Shown: piece by piece, positions 1 through 7,881 of the stretch
How positions within the stretch are numbered: position 1 is the stretch's first letter
Layout: the number at the start of each line of letters is the position of its first letter
Assembly (NCBI GenBank): GCA_041675885.1
Contig: JBAYSY010000021.1
Coordinates: 1 to 47,431 of the forward strand
Length of the DNA stretch: 47,431 bases
Direction: 5' to 3'
From: JBAYSY01 sp041675885
Lineage (GTDB): Bacteria > Pseudomonadota > Alphaproteobacteria > Rhodobacterales > Rhodobacteraceae
Position numbers and translations under genes: made by a program
The notes under the pieces: generated by a model
What the model saw: only the letters and a program-made list of their open reading frames with translations
Database searches by the model: none
What the model was told of the DNA's origin: nothing

Positions 1-875
1 GCCATGATCGCCTGCGCCACCGAAGGCGGATAGCCCCGCAACGAGGCCGATTCGCCCGCTGCCAGCGCGATCTCCCGATGCGCCTCGGCGAAGCGGGTCA
101 CCGAATCGGCCAAGAGCAGCACATGCTTGCCCATGTCGCGGAAATGCTCGGCCACCGCCATTGCCGTCCAGGCGCAGCGCCGCCGCACCAGCGGCGAGCG
201 GTCCGAGGTCGCCGCCACCACCACCGAACGTGCCATGCCGCGCGGGCCCAGCACCCGCTCGGTGAACTCGCGCACCTCGCGCCCGCGCTCGCCCACGAGC
301 GCGATCACCACCACATCCGCCGCCACGCCCCGTGCGAATCGCGCCAGCAGGCTCGACTTGCCGACGCCCGAACCCGCGAACAGCCCGATCCGCTGGCCCC
401 GCACCAGCGGCAAAAGCGTGTTGAACACCGCCACTCCGGTCTCCATCCGCGCGCCCAGCGGGCGGCGGGCGACCGCCGCCGGGGGCGCCGTGACCAAGGG
501 CCGCATCCGCGCGCCGGGCAGCAGCGGCCGGTCATCGAGCGGACGGCCCGAAGGGTCCACCACCCGGCCGATCCAGCTTGTGCAGGGGGCGATGCCGACC
601 GGGCCGATCAGCGCCACCTCGTCGCCGATCGCCACGCCCTCGGCGGCCTCGTCCGGCAACGCCTCGATATGGCCGGGGGCCATGCGAATCACCTCACCGC
701 CGATCCGGGCACCATCGGCGCGGCAGACCTCCACCCGGTCGCCCAGCGCACAGCCCGGCACCAGCCCGGCGACCTCCAGCCGCCCGCCCCCCAACGCCGC
801 CACCCGGCCCGTACGCCACACCACCGGCACCGCCGCGATCCCGGCCCGAAGCCCGTCGAACACCGTCTGATCCAT
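1..875 (-). CDS. fliI: Flagellar export ATPase FliI (partial, C-terminus off the left edge)
   Basis: About 291 N-terminal residues are present and the reading frame stays open to the window edge; the family is about 440 residues, so roughly a third is missing. FliI is the F1-beta-like ATPase that powers unfolding and delivery of export substrates to the flagellar type III gate at the cytoplasmic membrane. Visible motifs are the Walker A loop GSGVGKS at residues 168-174, the GERGRE segment at 195-200, a Walker B region (HVLLLADS) near 251-258 and the YPPS motif at 282-285. The start ATG lies at 873-875 on the minus strand, 84 bp from the divergent flgB. The identification is firm. Confidence 0.95.
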   Translation of the reverse strand, partial: MDQTVFDGLRAGIAAVPVVWRTGRVAALGGGRLEVAGLVPGCALGDRVEVCRADGARIGGEVIRMAPGHIEALPDEAAEGVAIGDEVALIGPVGIAPCTSWIGRVVDPSGRPLDDRPLLPGARMRPLVTAPPAAVARRPLGARMETGVAVFNTLLPLVRGQRIGLFAGSGVGKSSLLARFARGVAADVVVIALVGERGREVREFTERVLGPRGMARSVVVAATSDRSPLVRRRCAWTAMAVAEHFRDMGKHVLLLADSVTRFAEAHREIALAAGESASLRGYPPSVAQAIM

Positions 876-923
876 TTCGCGGCCCTCCTTCTCTGCCGAT
901 TACGGTTTCTAAAGGAATCACCC

Positions 924-938
924 TTAAGCCTTGGTGAA
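924..938. promoter_or_regulatory. CtrA-like box between fliI and flgB
   Basis: TTAA-GCCTTGG-TGAA reads as the CtrA consensus TTAA-N7-TTAA with one mismatch. It lies in the 84-bp gap between divergent fliI and flgB, 22 bp before the flgB start. CtrA control of motility is known in several Rhodobacterales; the assignment here is inference from a short motif. Confidence 0.45.
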
Positions 939-959
939 GCGTTCGAGGGAGAAGCCCTG

Positions 960-1337
960 ATGTTCCAGAAGGTCGAAATCATCCAGATGGCCCATGCGCT
1001 CGCGGCCCATGCCGGGGCGCGGCAGGCGGTCATTGCCCGCAACGTGGCCCATGCCGACACGCCCGGCTACCGCGCCGCCGACCTGCCCGGCTTCGCCGAA
1101 AGCTGGCGGGCGGCGGGCGGGCTGCGCGCCACGCGGGCCGGGCATCTGAACGGCGGCGCCACGCTCACGCTCGCCGCAAGGCCGGTCGCGGGTCAGCCCG
1201 CGCCCAACGGCAATTCCGTCTCGCTTGAGGCCGAGATGATGCGGGCGGCGGAAGTGCGCCACCAGCACGACCTCGCGCTGTCGATCTATCGCAGCGCCTC
1301 GAACGTGATGCGCGCCAGTCTCGGCCGGGGGCGCTAG
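960..1337 (+). CDS. flgB: Flagellar basal-body rod protein FlgB
   Basis: 125 residues, the usual length for FlgB, the most proximal rod subunit exported through the flagellar gate. The N-terminal rod signature with N-V-A-H-A-D-T-P-G-Y at about residues 28-37 is typical of FlgB and FlgC. A long overlapping upstream reading frame is not coding; the true ATG at 960 is preceded by a GGGAGAA ribosome site. It heads the rightward unit flgB-flgC-fliE-fliQ-flgF-flgG-flgA-flgH-fliL1, whose genes are separated by only a few bases. Confidence 0.93.
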   Translation: MFQKVEIIQMAHALAAHAGARQAVIARNVAHADTPGYRAADLPGFAESWRAAGGLRATRAGHLNGGATLTLAARPVAGQPAPNGNSVSLEAEMMRAAEVRHQHDLALSIYRSASNVMRASLGRGR

Positions 1338-1340
1338 GAG

Positions 1341-1718
1341 ATGAGCGACCTGATCCAAAGCCTCGCGCTCGCCGCCTCCGGGATGGATGCCCAGGCCCGC
1401 CGCCTGCGCCATGTCACCGAGAACATCGCCAATGCCGACACGCCGGGCTACCGGCGCAAGACCGTGGCCTTTCACGCCACGGCCGACGGCGGGGTGCGAA
1501 CCGGCCCGGTCCGGCTCGATCCCCGGTCGCTGCCGCAGGTGTTCGACCCGGCGCATCCGCTCGCGGACGAATCGGGCCACTATCTCGGCGCCAATGTCGA
1601 TCCGGTGATCGAACTGGCCGACGCGCGCGAGGCAAGGCGCAGCTACGACGCAAACCTGCGGATGTTCGACCAGGCGCGGCAGATGACGCAAAGCCTGCTC
1701 GAACTGCTCCGCCGATAG
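1341..1718 (+). CDS. flgC: Flagellar basal-body rod protein FlgC
   Basis: 125 residues, a rod protein paired with FlgB. It has the N-terminal motif N-I-A-N-A-D-T-P-G-Y-R near residue 30 and the C-terminal amphipathic helix with Y-D-A-N-L-R typical of axial proteins. It starts 3 bp after the flgB stop. The GGAG sequence abuts the ATG, an unusually short spacing, so translation may depend on coupling to flgB. No downstream start fits the family better. Confidence 0.94.
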   Translation: MSDLIQSLALAASGMDAQARRLRHVTENIANADTPGYRRKTVAFHATADGGVRTGPVRLDPRSLPQVFDPAHPLADESGHYLGANVDPVIELADAREARRSYDANLRMFDQARQMTQSLLELLRR

Positions 1719-1728
1719 GGAGAAGCCC

Positions 1729-2010
1729 ATGGACATCAACACCGCCTTCGCCGCCCGGAGCTATGCCAGCGCCCGCCCGGCCACCGCGCCTTCACCCGAA
1801 GGCGGGCCGGGCTTCGCGAAACTCGCCGAAAGCTTCGTCGACACGCTGGCGAAGGGCGAGGCCGCCGCCCGCGCCGCGATGACCGGCGACGCCGACCCGC
1901 ATGCGCTGGTGCAGGCGCTGGCCGCGACCGAACTCGCGGTCGAGACCGCGGTCACCCTGCGCGACAAGGTGGTCGAGGCATATCAGGAAATCCTGCGGAT
2001 GCCGGTCTGA
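1729..2010 (+). CDS. fliE: Flagellar hook-basal body complex protein FliE
   Basis: 93 residues, within the usual length for FliE, which links the MS ring to the proximal rod and is an early export substrate. The C-terminal half (A-A-T-E-L-A-V-E-T-A-V-T-L-R-D-K-V-V-E-A-Y) matches the conserved helix that ends in a Y-Q-E-I-L-R-M-P-V tail. A GGGAGAAG ribosome site precedes the ATG. The position between flgC and fliQ agrees with the call. Confidence 0.92.
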   Translation: MDINTAFAARSYASARPATAPSPEGGPGFAKLAESFVDTLAKGEAAARAAMTGDADPHALVQALAATELAVETAVTLRDKVVEAYQEILRMPV

Positions 2011-2015
2011 ACGCC

Positions 2016-2285
2016 ATGATGCCGGACTCCGTCATCTACGACACGCTGCGGCAGGGGCTGTGGGTCGCCGTTTCGATCTCGGCGCCGCTCCTTGGCATCG
2101 CACTCATCGCCGGGGTGGCGGTCGGGCTGTTCCAGGCGCTCACCTCGGTGCAGGAGATGACACTGACCTTCGTGCCCAAGGTCGGCGCCATGCTGATCGT
2201 GTTCTGGGCCTCGATGAGCTTCATGACCGCGACCCTCGTGACCTTCTTCACCGACCGTATCATTCCCCTGATCGCCGGAGGCTGA
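2016..2285 (+). CDS. fliQ: Flagellar export gate protein FliQ
   Basis: 89 residues with two hydrophobic segments (about residues 15-40 and 52-78), the standard size and topology of FliQ, a component of the FliPQR export gate in the inner membrane. Family features visible are the V-G-L-F-Q-A-L-T-S-V-Q-E stretch and T-L-T-F-V-P-K. Two adjacent ATGs (2016 and 2019) are possible starts. It lies between fliE and flgF, whereas the other gate genes are elsewhere in the window (fliP at 17.9 kb, fliR and flhBA at 6-10 kb). Confidence 0.94.
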   Translation: MMPDSVIYDTLRQGLWVAVSISAPLLGIALIAGVAVGLFQALTSVQEMTLTFVPKVGAMLIVFWASMSFMTATLVTFFTDRIIPLIAGG

Positions 2286-2288
2286 CCC

Positions 2289-3005
2289 ATGGACAACGCC
2301 GTCTATACCGCCCTCACCCGCCAGTCGGGCCTGATGCACGAGATGCAGGTGGTGGCGCACAACATCGCCAACCTCTCGACCACCGGCTTCCGCCGCGAAG
2401 GGGTGGTGTTCGCCGAACATGTCCACAGGCTCGACGGGGCACCGTCACTGTCGATGGCCCATGCCTCGGCCCGGCATATCGACCTTTCGCAAGGCGATAT
2501 GCAGGCGACCGGGAACCCCTTCGACCTCGCAATCCTCGGTGAGGGGTTCTTTCTGGTCGAGACCCCGCAGGGCGAACGCCTGACCCGCGCCGGGCACTTC
2601 ACCCCGAACGAGGCGGGCGAGTTGATGAGCCCGGCAGGCCACCGCCTGCTCGACGCCGGGGGTGCGCCGGTGCAGATGCCGCCCGACGCGCGCGATGTCG
2701 CCGTGGCCGCCGACGGCACGCTCTCGGCGGATGGCGGGCCGGTGGCGCGCATCGGGCTGTGGCACCCCGCCGACCCGCTTTCCCTGCGGCGCGAGGCCGG
2801 GGCGCTGTTCGCCGCCGATGCCATGGAGCCCGCCGGAGAGGACGCAGGGACCATCCTGCAAGGCAGACTCGAAGCCGCGAACGTCGCCCCCGTGGCCGAG
2901 ATCGCAAGGATGATCGAGGTCCAGCGCGCCTACGAGGCCGGGCAGGCCCTGCTCGACCGCGAGGACGAGCGTATCCGCAACGTGATCCAGACCCTCGGAC
3001 GATAG
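2289..3005 (+). CDS. flgF: Flagellar proximal rod protein FlgF
   Basis: 238 residues, a FlgF-type rod protein. The N-terminus has the axial-protein signature V-V-A-H-N-I-A-N-L-S-T-T-G-F-R and the C-terminus ends with a helix containing M-I-E-V-Q-R-A-Y-E. It is followed immediately by flgG, the usual pairing. A GGAGG ribosome site overlaps the fliQ stop region, indicating translational linkage. It is told from FlgG by its shorter length and the M-D-N-A-V-Y-T-A-L start typical of FlgF. Confidence 0.93.
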   Translation: MDNAVYTALTRQSGLMHEMQVVAHNIANLSTTGFRREGVVFAEHVHRLDGAPSLSMAHASARHIDLSQGDMQATGNPFDLAILGEGFFLVETPQGERLTRAGHFTPNEAGELMSPAGHRLLDAGGAPVQMPPDARDVAVAADGTLSADGGPVARIGLWHPADPLSLRREAGALFAADAMEPAGEDAGTILQGRLEAANVAPVAEIARMIEVQRAYEAGQALLDREDERIRNVIQTLGR

Positions 3006-3014
3006 GAGACAGCG

Positions 3015-3800
3015 ATGAAGGCCCTTCAGATCGCCGCCACCGGCATGGCCGCCCAGCAGATGCGGGTCGATGTAGTGTCGAACAACCTCGCCAACATGTC
3101 CACCACCGGCTACAACGCGCGCCGCGCCGAGTTCGCCGACCTGCATTACCAGCAATACGCCCGTCCCGGCACCGTCTCGGCCGAGGACGGCACCGTGCTG
3201 CCCACCGGGGTGCAGATCGGCCTCGGGGTGCGGCCCACGGCGGTCTCGGTCGTGCTGGCGCAGGGCGCACCCGGCGAAACCGGCGGCGATCTCGACCTCG
3301 CGATCGAGGGGCGCGGCTATCTGGAAGTCACCCTGCCCTCCGGCATTTCCGCCTATACCCGCGACGGCGGGCTGAAGCGGTCGCCCGACGGGCTGATCGT
3401 CACCTCGGACGGCCATCCGGTGGTGCCGGGCATCACCATCCCGGACGATGCGCGCAGCCTTTCGATCAACGCCGCGGGCGAGGTCTGGGCCTATTTCGCC
3501 GATCAGGTGACGCCGCAACTGCTGGGCTCGTTCACACTGGCGGGCTTCACCAACGAAAAGGGGCTGGAGGCCGTGGGCTCCAACCTGTTCCTTGAAACCC
3601 CTGCCTCGGGCCCGGCAATGGTCGCCGCCCCCGGCGAGGACGGGCTGGGCACGCTGCGGCAGGGCTATCTTGAGGAAAGCTCGGTCGATGCGATCCGCGA
3701 GGTGACCGAGTTGATCAAGGCCCAGCGCGGATACGAGCTGAACGCCAAGGTCATCACCGCCGCCGATCAGATGCTCGGCGCCACGACCCAGGTGCGGTGA
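3015..3800 (+). CDS. flgG: Flagellar distal rod protein FlgG
   Basis: 261 residues, the standard length of FlgG, which forms the distal rod through the peptidoglycan and L/P rings. The N-terminal V-V-S-N-N-L-A-N-M-S-T-T-G-Y motif and the C-terminal helix (I-K-A-Q-R-G-Y-E-L-N-A-K-V-I) are nearly canonical. A clear AGGAGA ribosome site precedes the ATG. The stop codon overlaps the flgA start (TGATG). Confidence 0.95.
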   Translation: MKALQIAATGMAAQQMRVDVVSNNLANMSTTGYNARRAEFADLHYQQYARPGTVSAEDGTVLPTGVQIGLGVRPTAVSVVLAQGAPGETGGDLDLAIEGRGYLEVTLPSGISAYTRDGGLKRSPDGLIVTSDGHPVVPGITIPDDARSLSINAAGEVWAYFADQVTPQLLGSFTLAGFTNEKGLEAVGSNLFLETPASGPAMVAAPGEDGLGTLRQGYLEESSVDAIREVTELIKAQRGYELNAKVITAADQMLGATTQVR

Positions 3801-4222
3801 TGCGTGTCGCGGCGCTTGCGTTCCTGCTGCTCGCCGCTCCGGCAGCGGCCGATACGCTGGTCGCGACCCGCACCATCCGGGCGCAAGCGGTGCTGATGCC
3901 GGGCGATATTGCGGTGGTCGCCGCCGGGGTGCCCGGCGCGCTCTCCGACCCGGCGCAGGCACTGGGGCAGGAGGCCCGCGTCACGCTTTACGCCGGACGG
4001 CCGATCCGGCCCGGCGACCTCGGCCCCCCCGCGATGGTCGAGCGCAACCAGATCGTCGCGCTCAGCTACCGCGCCGACGGGTTGTTCATCGACACCGAGG
4101 GCCGGGCGCTGGCCCGCGGCGGCGCGGGCGAGGTGATCCGGGTGATGAACCTCGCCTCGCGCAACACCGTCAACGGCCGGATCATGCCCGACGGGCGGAT
4201 CATGGTCGGCCCCGGCCAGTAA
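3800..4222 (+). CDS. flgA: Flagellar P-ring assembly chaperone FlgA (short form)
   Basis: 140 residues with a signal peptide (about 1-18, ending A-A-P-A-A-A-D), so it acts in the periplasm, where FlgA assists FlgI P-ring assembly. The SAF-like domain is visible (T-I-R-A-Q-A-V-L-M-P-G-D-I and, at the C-terminus, V-N-G-R-I-M-P-D-G-R). Many FlgA proteins exceed 200 residues; this one lacks the extra N-terminal domain. The ATG at 3800 overlaps the flgG stop by one base, which favours it over the GTG three bases earlier. Confidence 0.9.
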   Translation: MRVAALAFLLLAAPAAADTLVATRTIRAQAVLMPGDIAVVAAGVPGALSDPAQALGQEARVTLYAGRPIRPGDLGPPAMVERNQIVALSYRADGLFIDTEGRALARGGAGEVIRVMNLASRNTVNGRIMPDGRIMVGPGQ

Positions 4223-4247
4223 TCATTTGCCAGAACGGAGTTTTCCG

Positions 4248-4970
4248 ATGCGCTTCCTGATCCCCGCCGTCCTGATCCTGCTCGCCGCCTGCGGAAGGCT
4301 GGAGGAGGTGGGCAAGGCGCCCGGCTTCAGCCCGCTCGATACCACGGCACAGCATCACGCGATGTATAACGTGCCGCTGCCGCTGGTCGCCGACCGGGAC
4401 CACCCGACCGAGGCCGCCTCGCTCTGGGCCGCCGGTCATGCGGCACTGTTCGACGACCGGCGCGCGGCGCGGCGCGGCGATATCCTGACCGTGGTGGTCG
4501 AGATCGACGACCGGGCCGAGATATCGAACACCACCGACCGTTCGCTGAACGGCAACCAGTCGATGGGCATCCCGCAGCTTCTGGGAATCCCGCAGCGCAT
4601 CGACCGCAACCTGCCCGAAGGCGCGAGCATGGCCGAAGCGGTCTCGACCACCGGCACGTCAAGCTTTTCCGGCGACGGCTCGGTGCGGCGGAACGAAAAG
4701 CTCACGCTCCGCATCGCCGCCGCGGTGGTCGAGGAACTGCCGAACGGTGTCCTGCGGATCGAGGGCCAGCAGGAGGTGCGCGTGAACCACGAATTGCGCG
4801 AACTGCTGGTCAGCGGTTTCGTCCGCCCGGCCGATATCTCGCGTCAGAACGAAGTCCGCTACGACCGGATCGCCGGGGCGCGGGTCTCCTACGGCGGGCG
4901 CGGCCGGATCAGCGAGGTGCAGCAACCCCGCTACGGCCAGCAGATCGCCGACATCCTTCTTCCGTTCTGA
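4248..4970 (+). CDS. flgH: Flagellar L-ring lipoprotein FlgH
   Basis: 240 residues, an outer-membrane lipoprotein forming the L ring around the rod. The lipobox L-A-A-C gives lipidated Cys15. Family features include the R-R-G-D-I-L-T-V-V-V-E-I-D-D segment and the C-terminal Y-G-G-R-G-R-I-S-E-V-Q-Q-P-R-Y-G-Q-Q. The ATG at 4248 is chosen over an upstream TTG because an ACGGAG ribosome site sits 7 bp before it and the signal peptide then begins at residue 1. Confidence 0.94.
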   Translation: MRFLIPAVLILLAACGRLEEVGKAPGFSPLDTTAQHHAMYNVPLPLVADRDHPTEAASLWAAGHAALFDDRRAARRGDILTVVVEIDDRAEISNTTDRSLNGNQSMGIPQLLGIPQRIDRNLPEGASMAEAVSTTGTSSFSGDGSVRRNEKLTLRIAAAVVEELPNGVLRIEGQQEVRVNHELRELLVSGFVRPADISRQNEVRYDRIAGARVSYGGRGRISEVQQPRYGQQIADILLPF

Positions 4971-4979
4971 GGTGCGGTG

Positions 4980-5444
4980 ATGCGCAAACTCCTGCCGGTC
5001 CTTCTCGCCCTGATCGGGCTTGCCGCCGGGGCGGGGGCCGGGTTCTTCCTTCGCCCCGCGCCGGAACCCGCAGCCGAGGCCGAAGAGGTCGCGGCTGCCC
5101 CCGCATCCTCCCCCACGGTGGCGCCTGATTACGTCCGGCTCAACAACCAGTTCGTCGTGCCGGTGGTCGAGGACGGGCGGGTGACCTCGATGGTCATCCT
5201 CTCGCTCGGGATCGAGATCGGCAGCGGCCGCAGCGAGGATGTCTATTCGCGCGAACCCAGGCTGCGCGATGCTTTCCTGCGGGTGCTGTTCGACCATGCC
5301 AATATCGGCGGCTTCCGCGGCAGCTTCACCGACGCCACCACGCTGACGCAACTGCGGCAGGCGCTGCTTGAGGCCGCGCGGCGGGTGATCGGCCCCGGCG
5401 TCAGCGATGTGCTGATCACCGACATCATGCGGCAGGACAATTGA
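4980..5444 (+). CDS. fliL: FliL-family basal body protein, first copy
   Basis: 154 residues: one N-terminal membrane segment (about 4-24), an Ala/Glu/Pro-rich linker, then a FliL-like periplasmic domain ending in T-D-I-M-R-Q-D-N. FliL proteins are single-pass and associate with the stator around the MS ring. A second FliL-type gene lies at 14864-15349 in the motA operon; that one looks more classical. The ATG at 4980 (GTGATG) is preferred to the GTG. It closes the flgB unit and faces the fliJ-like gene. The family call is fairly sure; which copy is the functional FliL is not. Confidence 0.78.
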   Translation: MRKLLPVLLALIGLAAGAGAGFFLRPAPEPAAEAEEVAAAPASSPTVAPDYVRLNNQFVVPVVEDGRVTSMVILSLGIEIGSGRSEDVYSREPRLRDAFLRVLFDHANIGGFRGSFTDATTLTQLRQALLEAARRVIGPGVSDVLITDIMRQDN

Positions 5445-5450
5445 AGCGTC

Positions 5451-5464
5451 CCGGCTTTCGCCGG
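5451..5464 (+). terminator. Weak hairpin just after the first fliL
   Basis: CCGGC-TTTC-GCCGG forms a 5-bp GC stem with a 4-base loop starting 7 bp after the fliL stop. No T-run follows, so it is only a possible 3'-end structure. Confidence 0.3.
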
Positions 5465-5608
5465 AACGGCGCAAATATTCTGCGAAACAGAGGGCAGGAC
5501 CGACCGCGGGGGGCCGCTTTTGTCGATTGTGGTCTGGCAGTTTATGGTGCCGACTACCCCCACGTATGTGCCTGCGGTGACGTCACGATAGCGGCCGACC
5601 GTCCGGGC

Positions 5609-5639
5609 GGTGCTCGCGCACCTTGATTCCGGGCAAAGG
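5609..5639 (+). repeat. Intergenic hairpin repeat, copy 1
   Basis: A hairpin GGTGC-TCGC-GCACC is followed by TTGATTCCGGGCAAAGG. The same layout recurs at 24813-24843 and, on the minus strand, at 47266-47293, with compensating changes in the stem. It lies in the 258-bp gap between convergent fliL and the fliJ-like gene; I see no gene in that gap. Confidence 0.6.
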
Positions 5640-5702
5640 CTGCGCTCCAGACGACCATGCCAACACGTAAGGCAGACACCGCCCAACTTTTCCTGAATTG
5701 CT

Positions 5703-6032
5703 TCAGGGCCGCTTCCGTTCCGCCAGTTTCCGCAGCACCTCGGCCCGGCCGAAGGCGCCGCGCGCGACCTCCAGCGCCTGAAGCCAGGTCGCCGTCTGCC
5801 GCGCCAGCACCAGGTTGATCTCGCGCCGCCGCGCCTCGGCCCAGCGGTCATAGCGCAGCGCGACCGGAGCCAGCGCCAGCGGGTCGGCCCCCTCGGGCAG
5901 CGGCCGGTTCAACGCGGCAAGCTTCTCGCGGCTTTCATCCCGCGCCCGCGCCGCGCGCTCCAGTTCGGCCAGCCGCGCCTGCGACACCATCCGCGCCAGC
6001 ACCGCCAGCCGGTCGAGTTCGGGCTTGCTCAT
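5703..6032 (-). CDS. Small charged helical protein, candidate FliJ-type export factor
   Basis: 109 residues, rich in Arg, Glu and Ala, without signal peptide or membrane segment; residues about 10-55 and 65-108 should form two long amphipathic helices, as in FliJ-like export chaperones. I do not recognise it by sequence; FliJ diverges fast. Its ATG overlaps the flhB stop region (ATGA arrangement), so it is translationally coupled as the last gene of the flhA-fliR-flhB unit. FliJ normally works with the ATPase FliI. Alternatively it may be a Rhodobacterales-specific flagellar protein. Confidence 0.6.
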   Translation of the reverse strand: MSKPELDRLAVLARMVSQARLAELERAARARDESREKLAALNRPLPEGADPLALAPVALRYDRWAEARRREINLVLARQTATWLQALEVARGAFGRAEVLRKLAERKRP

Positions 6033-7111
6033 CGCACCGCCCTCGCCTTCGCCCGCATCGCCTCGGAGAAACGGATCGCGGCGGCGACGGCGCGGTAGTG
6101 ATCGGGCGTGATCTCCTCGCCCAGCGCGACGGCGGCATGAAGCGCCCGCGCGGTCGGCGGGTCATGCCGGACCGGCACCCCGGCTTCGGCGGCGCGGGCA
6201 CGGATGCGGGCGGCAACCTCGTCCATCCCCTTGGCGACGCAGACCGGCGCACGGCCACCCGTGCGGTTCCATTTCAGCGCCACGGCGTAATGGGTCGGGT
6301 TGACGATCACCACATCCGCCCCGGGCACATCGTCCAGCATCCGGTTGGTGGCGATATCCATACCGCGGCGGCGACGCTGGGCCTTGACATGCGGATCGCC
6401 CTCGGTGTTCTTCAACTCGTCCATCATCTCCTTGCGCGTCATGCGATTGCGGCGCAGGTGGTCATGACGCTGCCAGAGCAGGTCGAGCACCCCGATCGCC
6501 ACCTGCAACACCGCCGCCGCCGCGAGAAACCCGAGCACGAGTTCCAGCAACATCGCGGTGGCGATGCCGGGGCCGAGATGCGGGGCGAGCATGAGGTCGG
6601 GCAGGCGCGCGGAAAGATAGACGCCCAGCACCGCCGAAACCGCGAGCAGCTTGACGAAACTCTTGGCGAACTCGAACAGGCCCGAGCGGCCGAATTTCTT
6701 CTTCGCACCCTGCAAGGGCGAGATGCGCGAGAGTTTGGGCTTGAGGTTGTCGGGCGTGAAGACCAGCGCGCGCTGGAGCACAACCATGCCGAACACCGCG
6801 AGCATCGGCAGCAGGAACAGCGGCCCGAGGCCGAGCGCCAGCGCCCAGAGCACCCCCCCGAGCGGCGCGCTCGCCCCGGAGAACAGCAGGGGCGCCAGCC
6901 GCTCCGCCTGGTCGATCAGCACCGCGCCCGCCTGGGACGCGCGCATCAGCCCCGGGCCCCCTGCCATCAGCGCGGCAAGCAGCAGCCCGGCGAAAGCCGC
7001 CGCCGCGAACAGGTCGCGCCCGCGCGGGACCTCGCCCTTGCGCCGGGCCTCCTCCAGCTTGCGTTCGGTCGGTTCGTGCTCCTTGTCGGCCGCGCCGGTA
7101 TCGTCACTCAT
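6029..7111 (-). CDS. flhB: Flagellar export switch protein FlhB
   Basis: 360 residues. The N-terminus has the E-P-T-E-R-K-L-E-E-A-R-R-K-G-E signature, four membrane segments span about residues 35-215, and the cytoplasmic domain carries the autocleavage motif NPTH at 271-274 followed by Y-A-V-A-L-K-W. FlhB sits in the export gate and switches specificity from rod/hook to filament substrates by cleavage at Asn-Pro. It overlaps fliR upstream and the fliJ-like gene downstream by 4 bp each. The NPTH site is intact, so switching should be normal. Confidence 0.96.
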   Translation of the reverse strand: MSDDTGAADKEHEPTERKLEEARRKGEVPRGRDLFAAAAFAGLLLAALMAGGPGLMRASQAGAVLIDQAERLAPLLFSGASAPLGGVLWALALGLGPLFLLPMLAVFGMVVLQRALVFTPDNLKPKLSRISPLQGAKKKFGRSGLFEFAKSFVKLLAVSAVLGVYLSARLPDLMLAPHLGPGIATAMLLELVLGFLAAAAVLQVAIGVLDLLWQRHDHLRRNRMTRKEMMDELKNTEGDPHVKAQRRRRGMDIATNRMLDDVPGADVVIVNPTHYAVALKWNRTGGRAPVCVAKGMDEVAARIRARAAEAGVPVRHDPPTARALHAAVALGEEITPDHYRAVAAAIRFSEAMRAKARAVR

Positions 7112-7881
7112 CGCGGCACAGAAAGCGGTGCGGCAAGCTGGCCCGCAAGCGCCTGCATCCAGATCGTCAGCATCACGGGCGCGAGCACCGCGAGCAGGAT
7201 CAGCCCGCCCGCCGTCAGCGCCGGGGCGCCGATGAAGGCGACCATCAGTTGCGGCATCGCCCGGTTGATGACCCCGAGCGCGACGTTATAGACCAGCGAG
7301 CCGATCAGGAACGGCGCCGCCAGCGAAAACGCCAGCGCGAAGGCCCGCGCCACCTGCGCCACGCCGAGCTGCGCGGCATCCTCCGCCGCCGGAAACCGGC
7401 CCGCGGGCAGCATGTCATAGGACAGGATCAGCAGTTCCGCCGCCCGGACATGCAGCCCCGCCGCCACCGCAAGCGCGAGCCCGGCCACCACCAGCACCCG
7501 CGCCATCGCCGGTTGCGGATCGACCCCGGCACCGCCAAGGATCTGCGCCAGCGAGGTGGCCTGCGCCGCCATCGTCCCCGCAGTCTGAAGCCCGTGGACC
7601 AGAAGCCGCAGCCCGGCCCCCAGCATCAGCCCCACCACAGCCTCGGCCAGCATGGCAACCGGCCCGGGGGCCTCCGGCAGCATCGGGAACACCGCGGGCA
7701 CAACCACCGCGGTGAAGGCCAGCGTCACCGCCAGGCGCACCCGGGGCGGCACCGTCTGTTCGCCGAAGGCCGGGAGCAGCGCCATCATCGCCCCCACCCG
7801 CACGAAGACCAGAAACCCGGCCCAGAACATCGCCCGCGCCCCCTCGGCCAGCGTGTCGAGATGGGCGAGAAGTTCGCTCAT
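7108..7881 (-). CDS. fliR: Flagellar export gate protein FliR
   Basis: 257 residues with about six hydrophobic segments, the family's usual size. FliR joins FliP and FliQ in the inner-membrane gate. The F-V-R-V-G-A-M-M-A-L-L-P-A-F-G-E-Q-T-V-P segment near residues 26-45 and the central R-V-L-V-V-A-G-L-A region are typical. It overlaps flhA upstream and flhB downstream by 4 bp (ATGA), indicating tight coupling. Confidence 0.95.
   Translation of the reverse strand: MSELLAHLDTLAEGARAMFWAGFLVFVRVGAMMALLPAFGEQTVPPRVRLAVTLAFTAVVVPAVFPMLPEAPGPVAMLAEAVVGLMLGAGLRLLVHGLQTAGTMAAQATSLAQILGGAGVDPQPAMARVLVVAGLALAVAAGLHVRAAELLILSYDMLPAGRFPAAEDAAQLGVAQVARAFALAFSLAAPFLIGSLVYNVALGVINRAMPQLMVAFIGAPALTAGGLILLAVLAPVMLTIWMQALAGQLAAPLSVPR

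Noticed and set aside
78..1337. A 419-residue frame on the plus strand ending in FlgB.
   Set aside because: Its first part is antisense to fliI, which has intact ATPase motifs; only the portion from 960 is FlgB.
5441..5626. A 61-residue frame after the first fliL.
   Set aside because: It overlaps the fliL stop, has no ribosome site or recognisable domain, and includes the hairpin repeat region.
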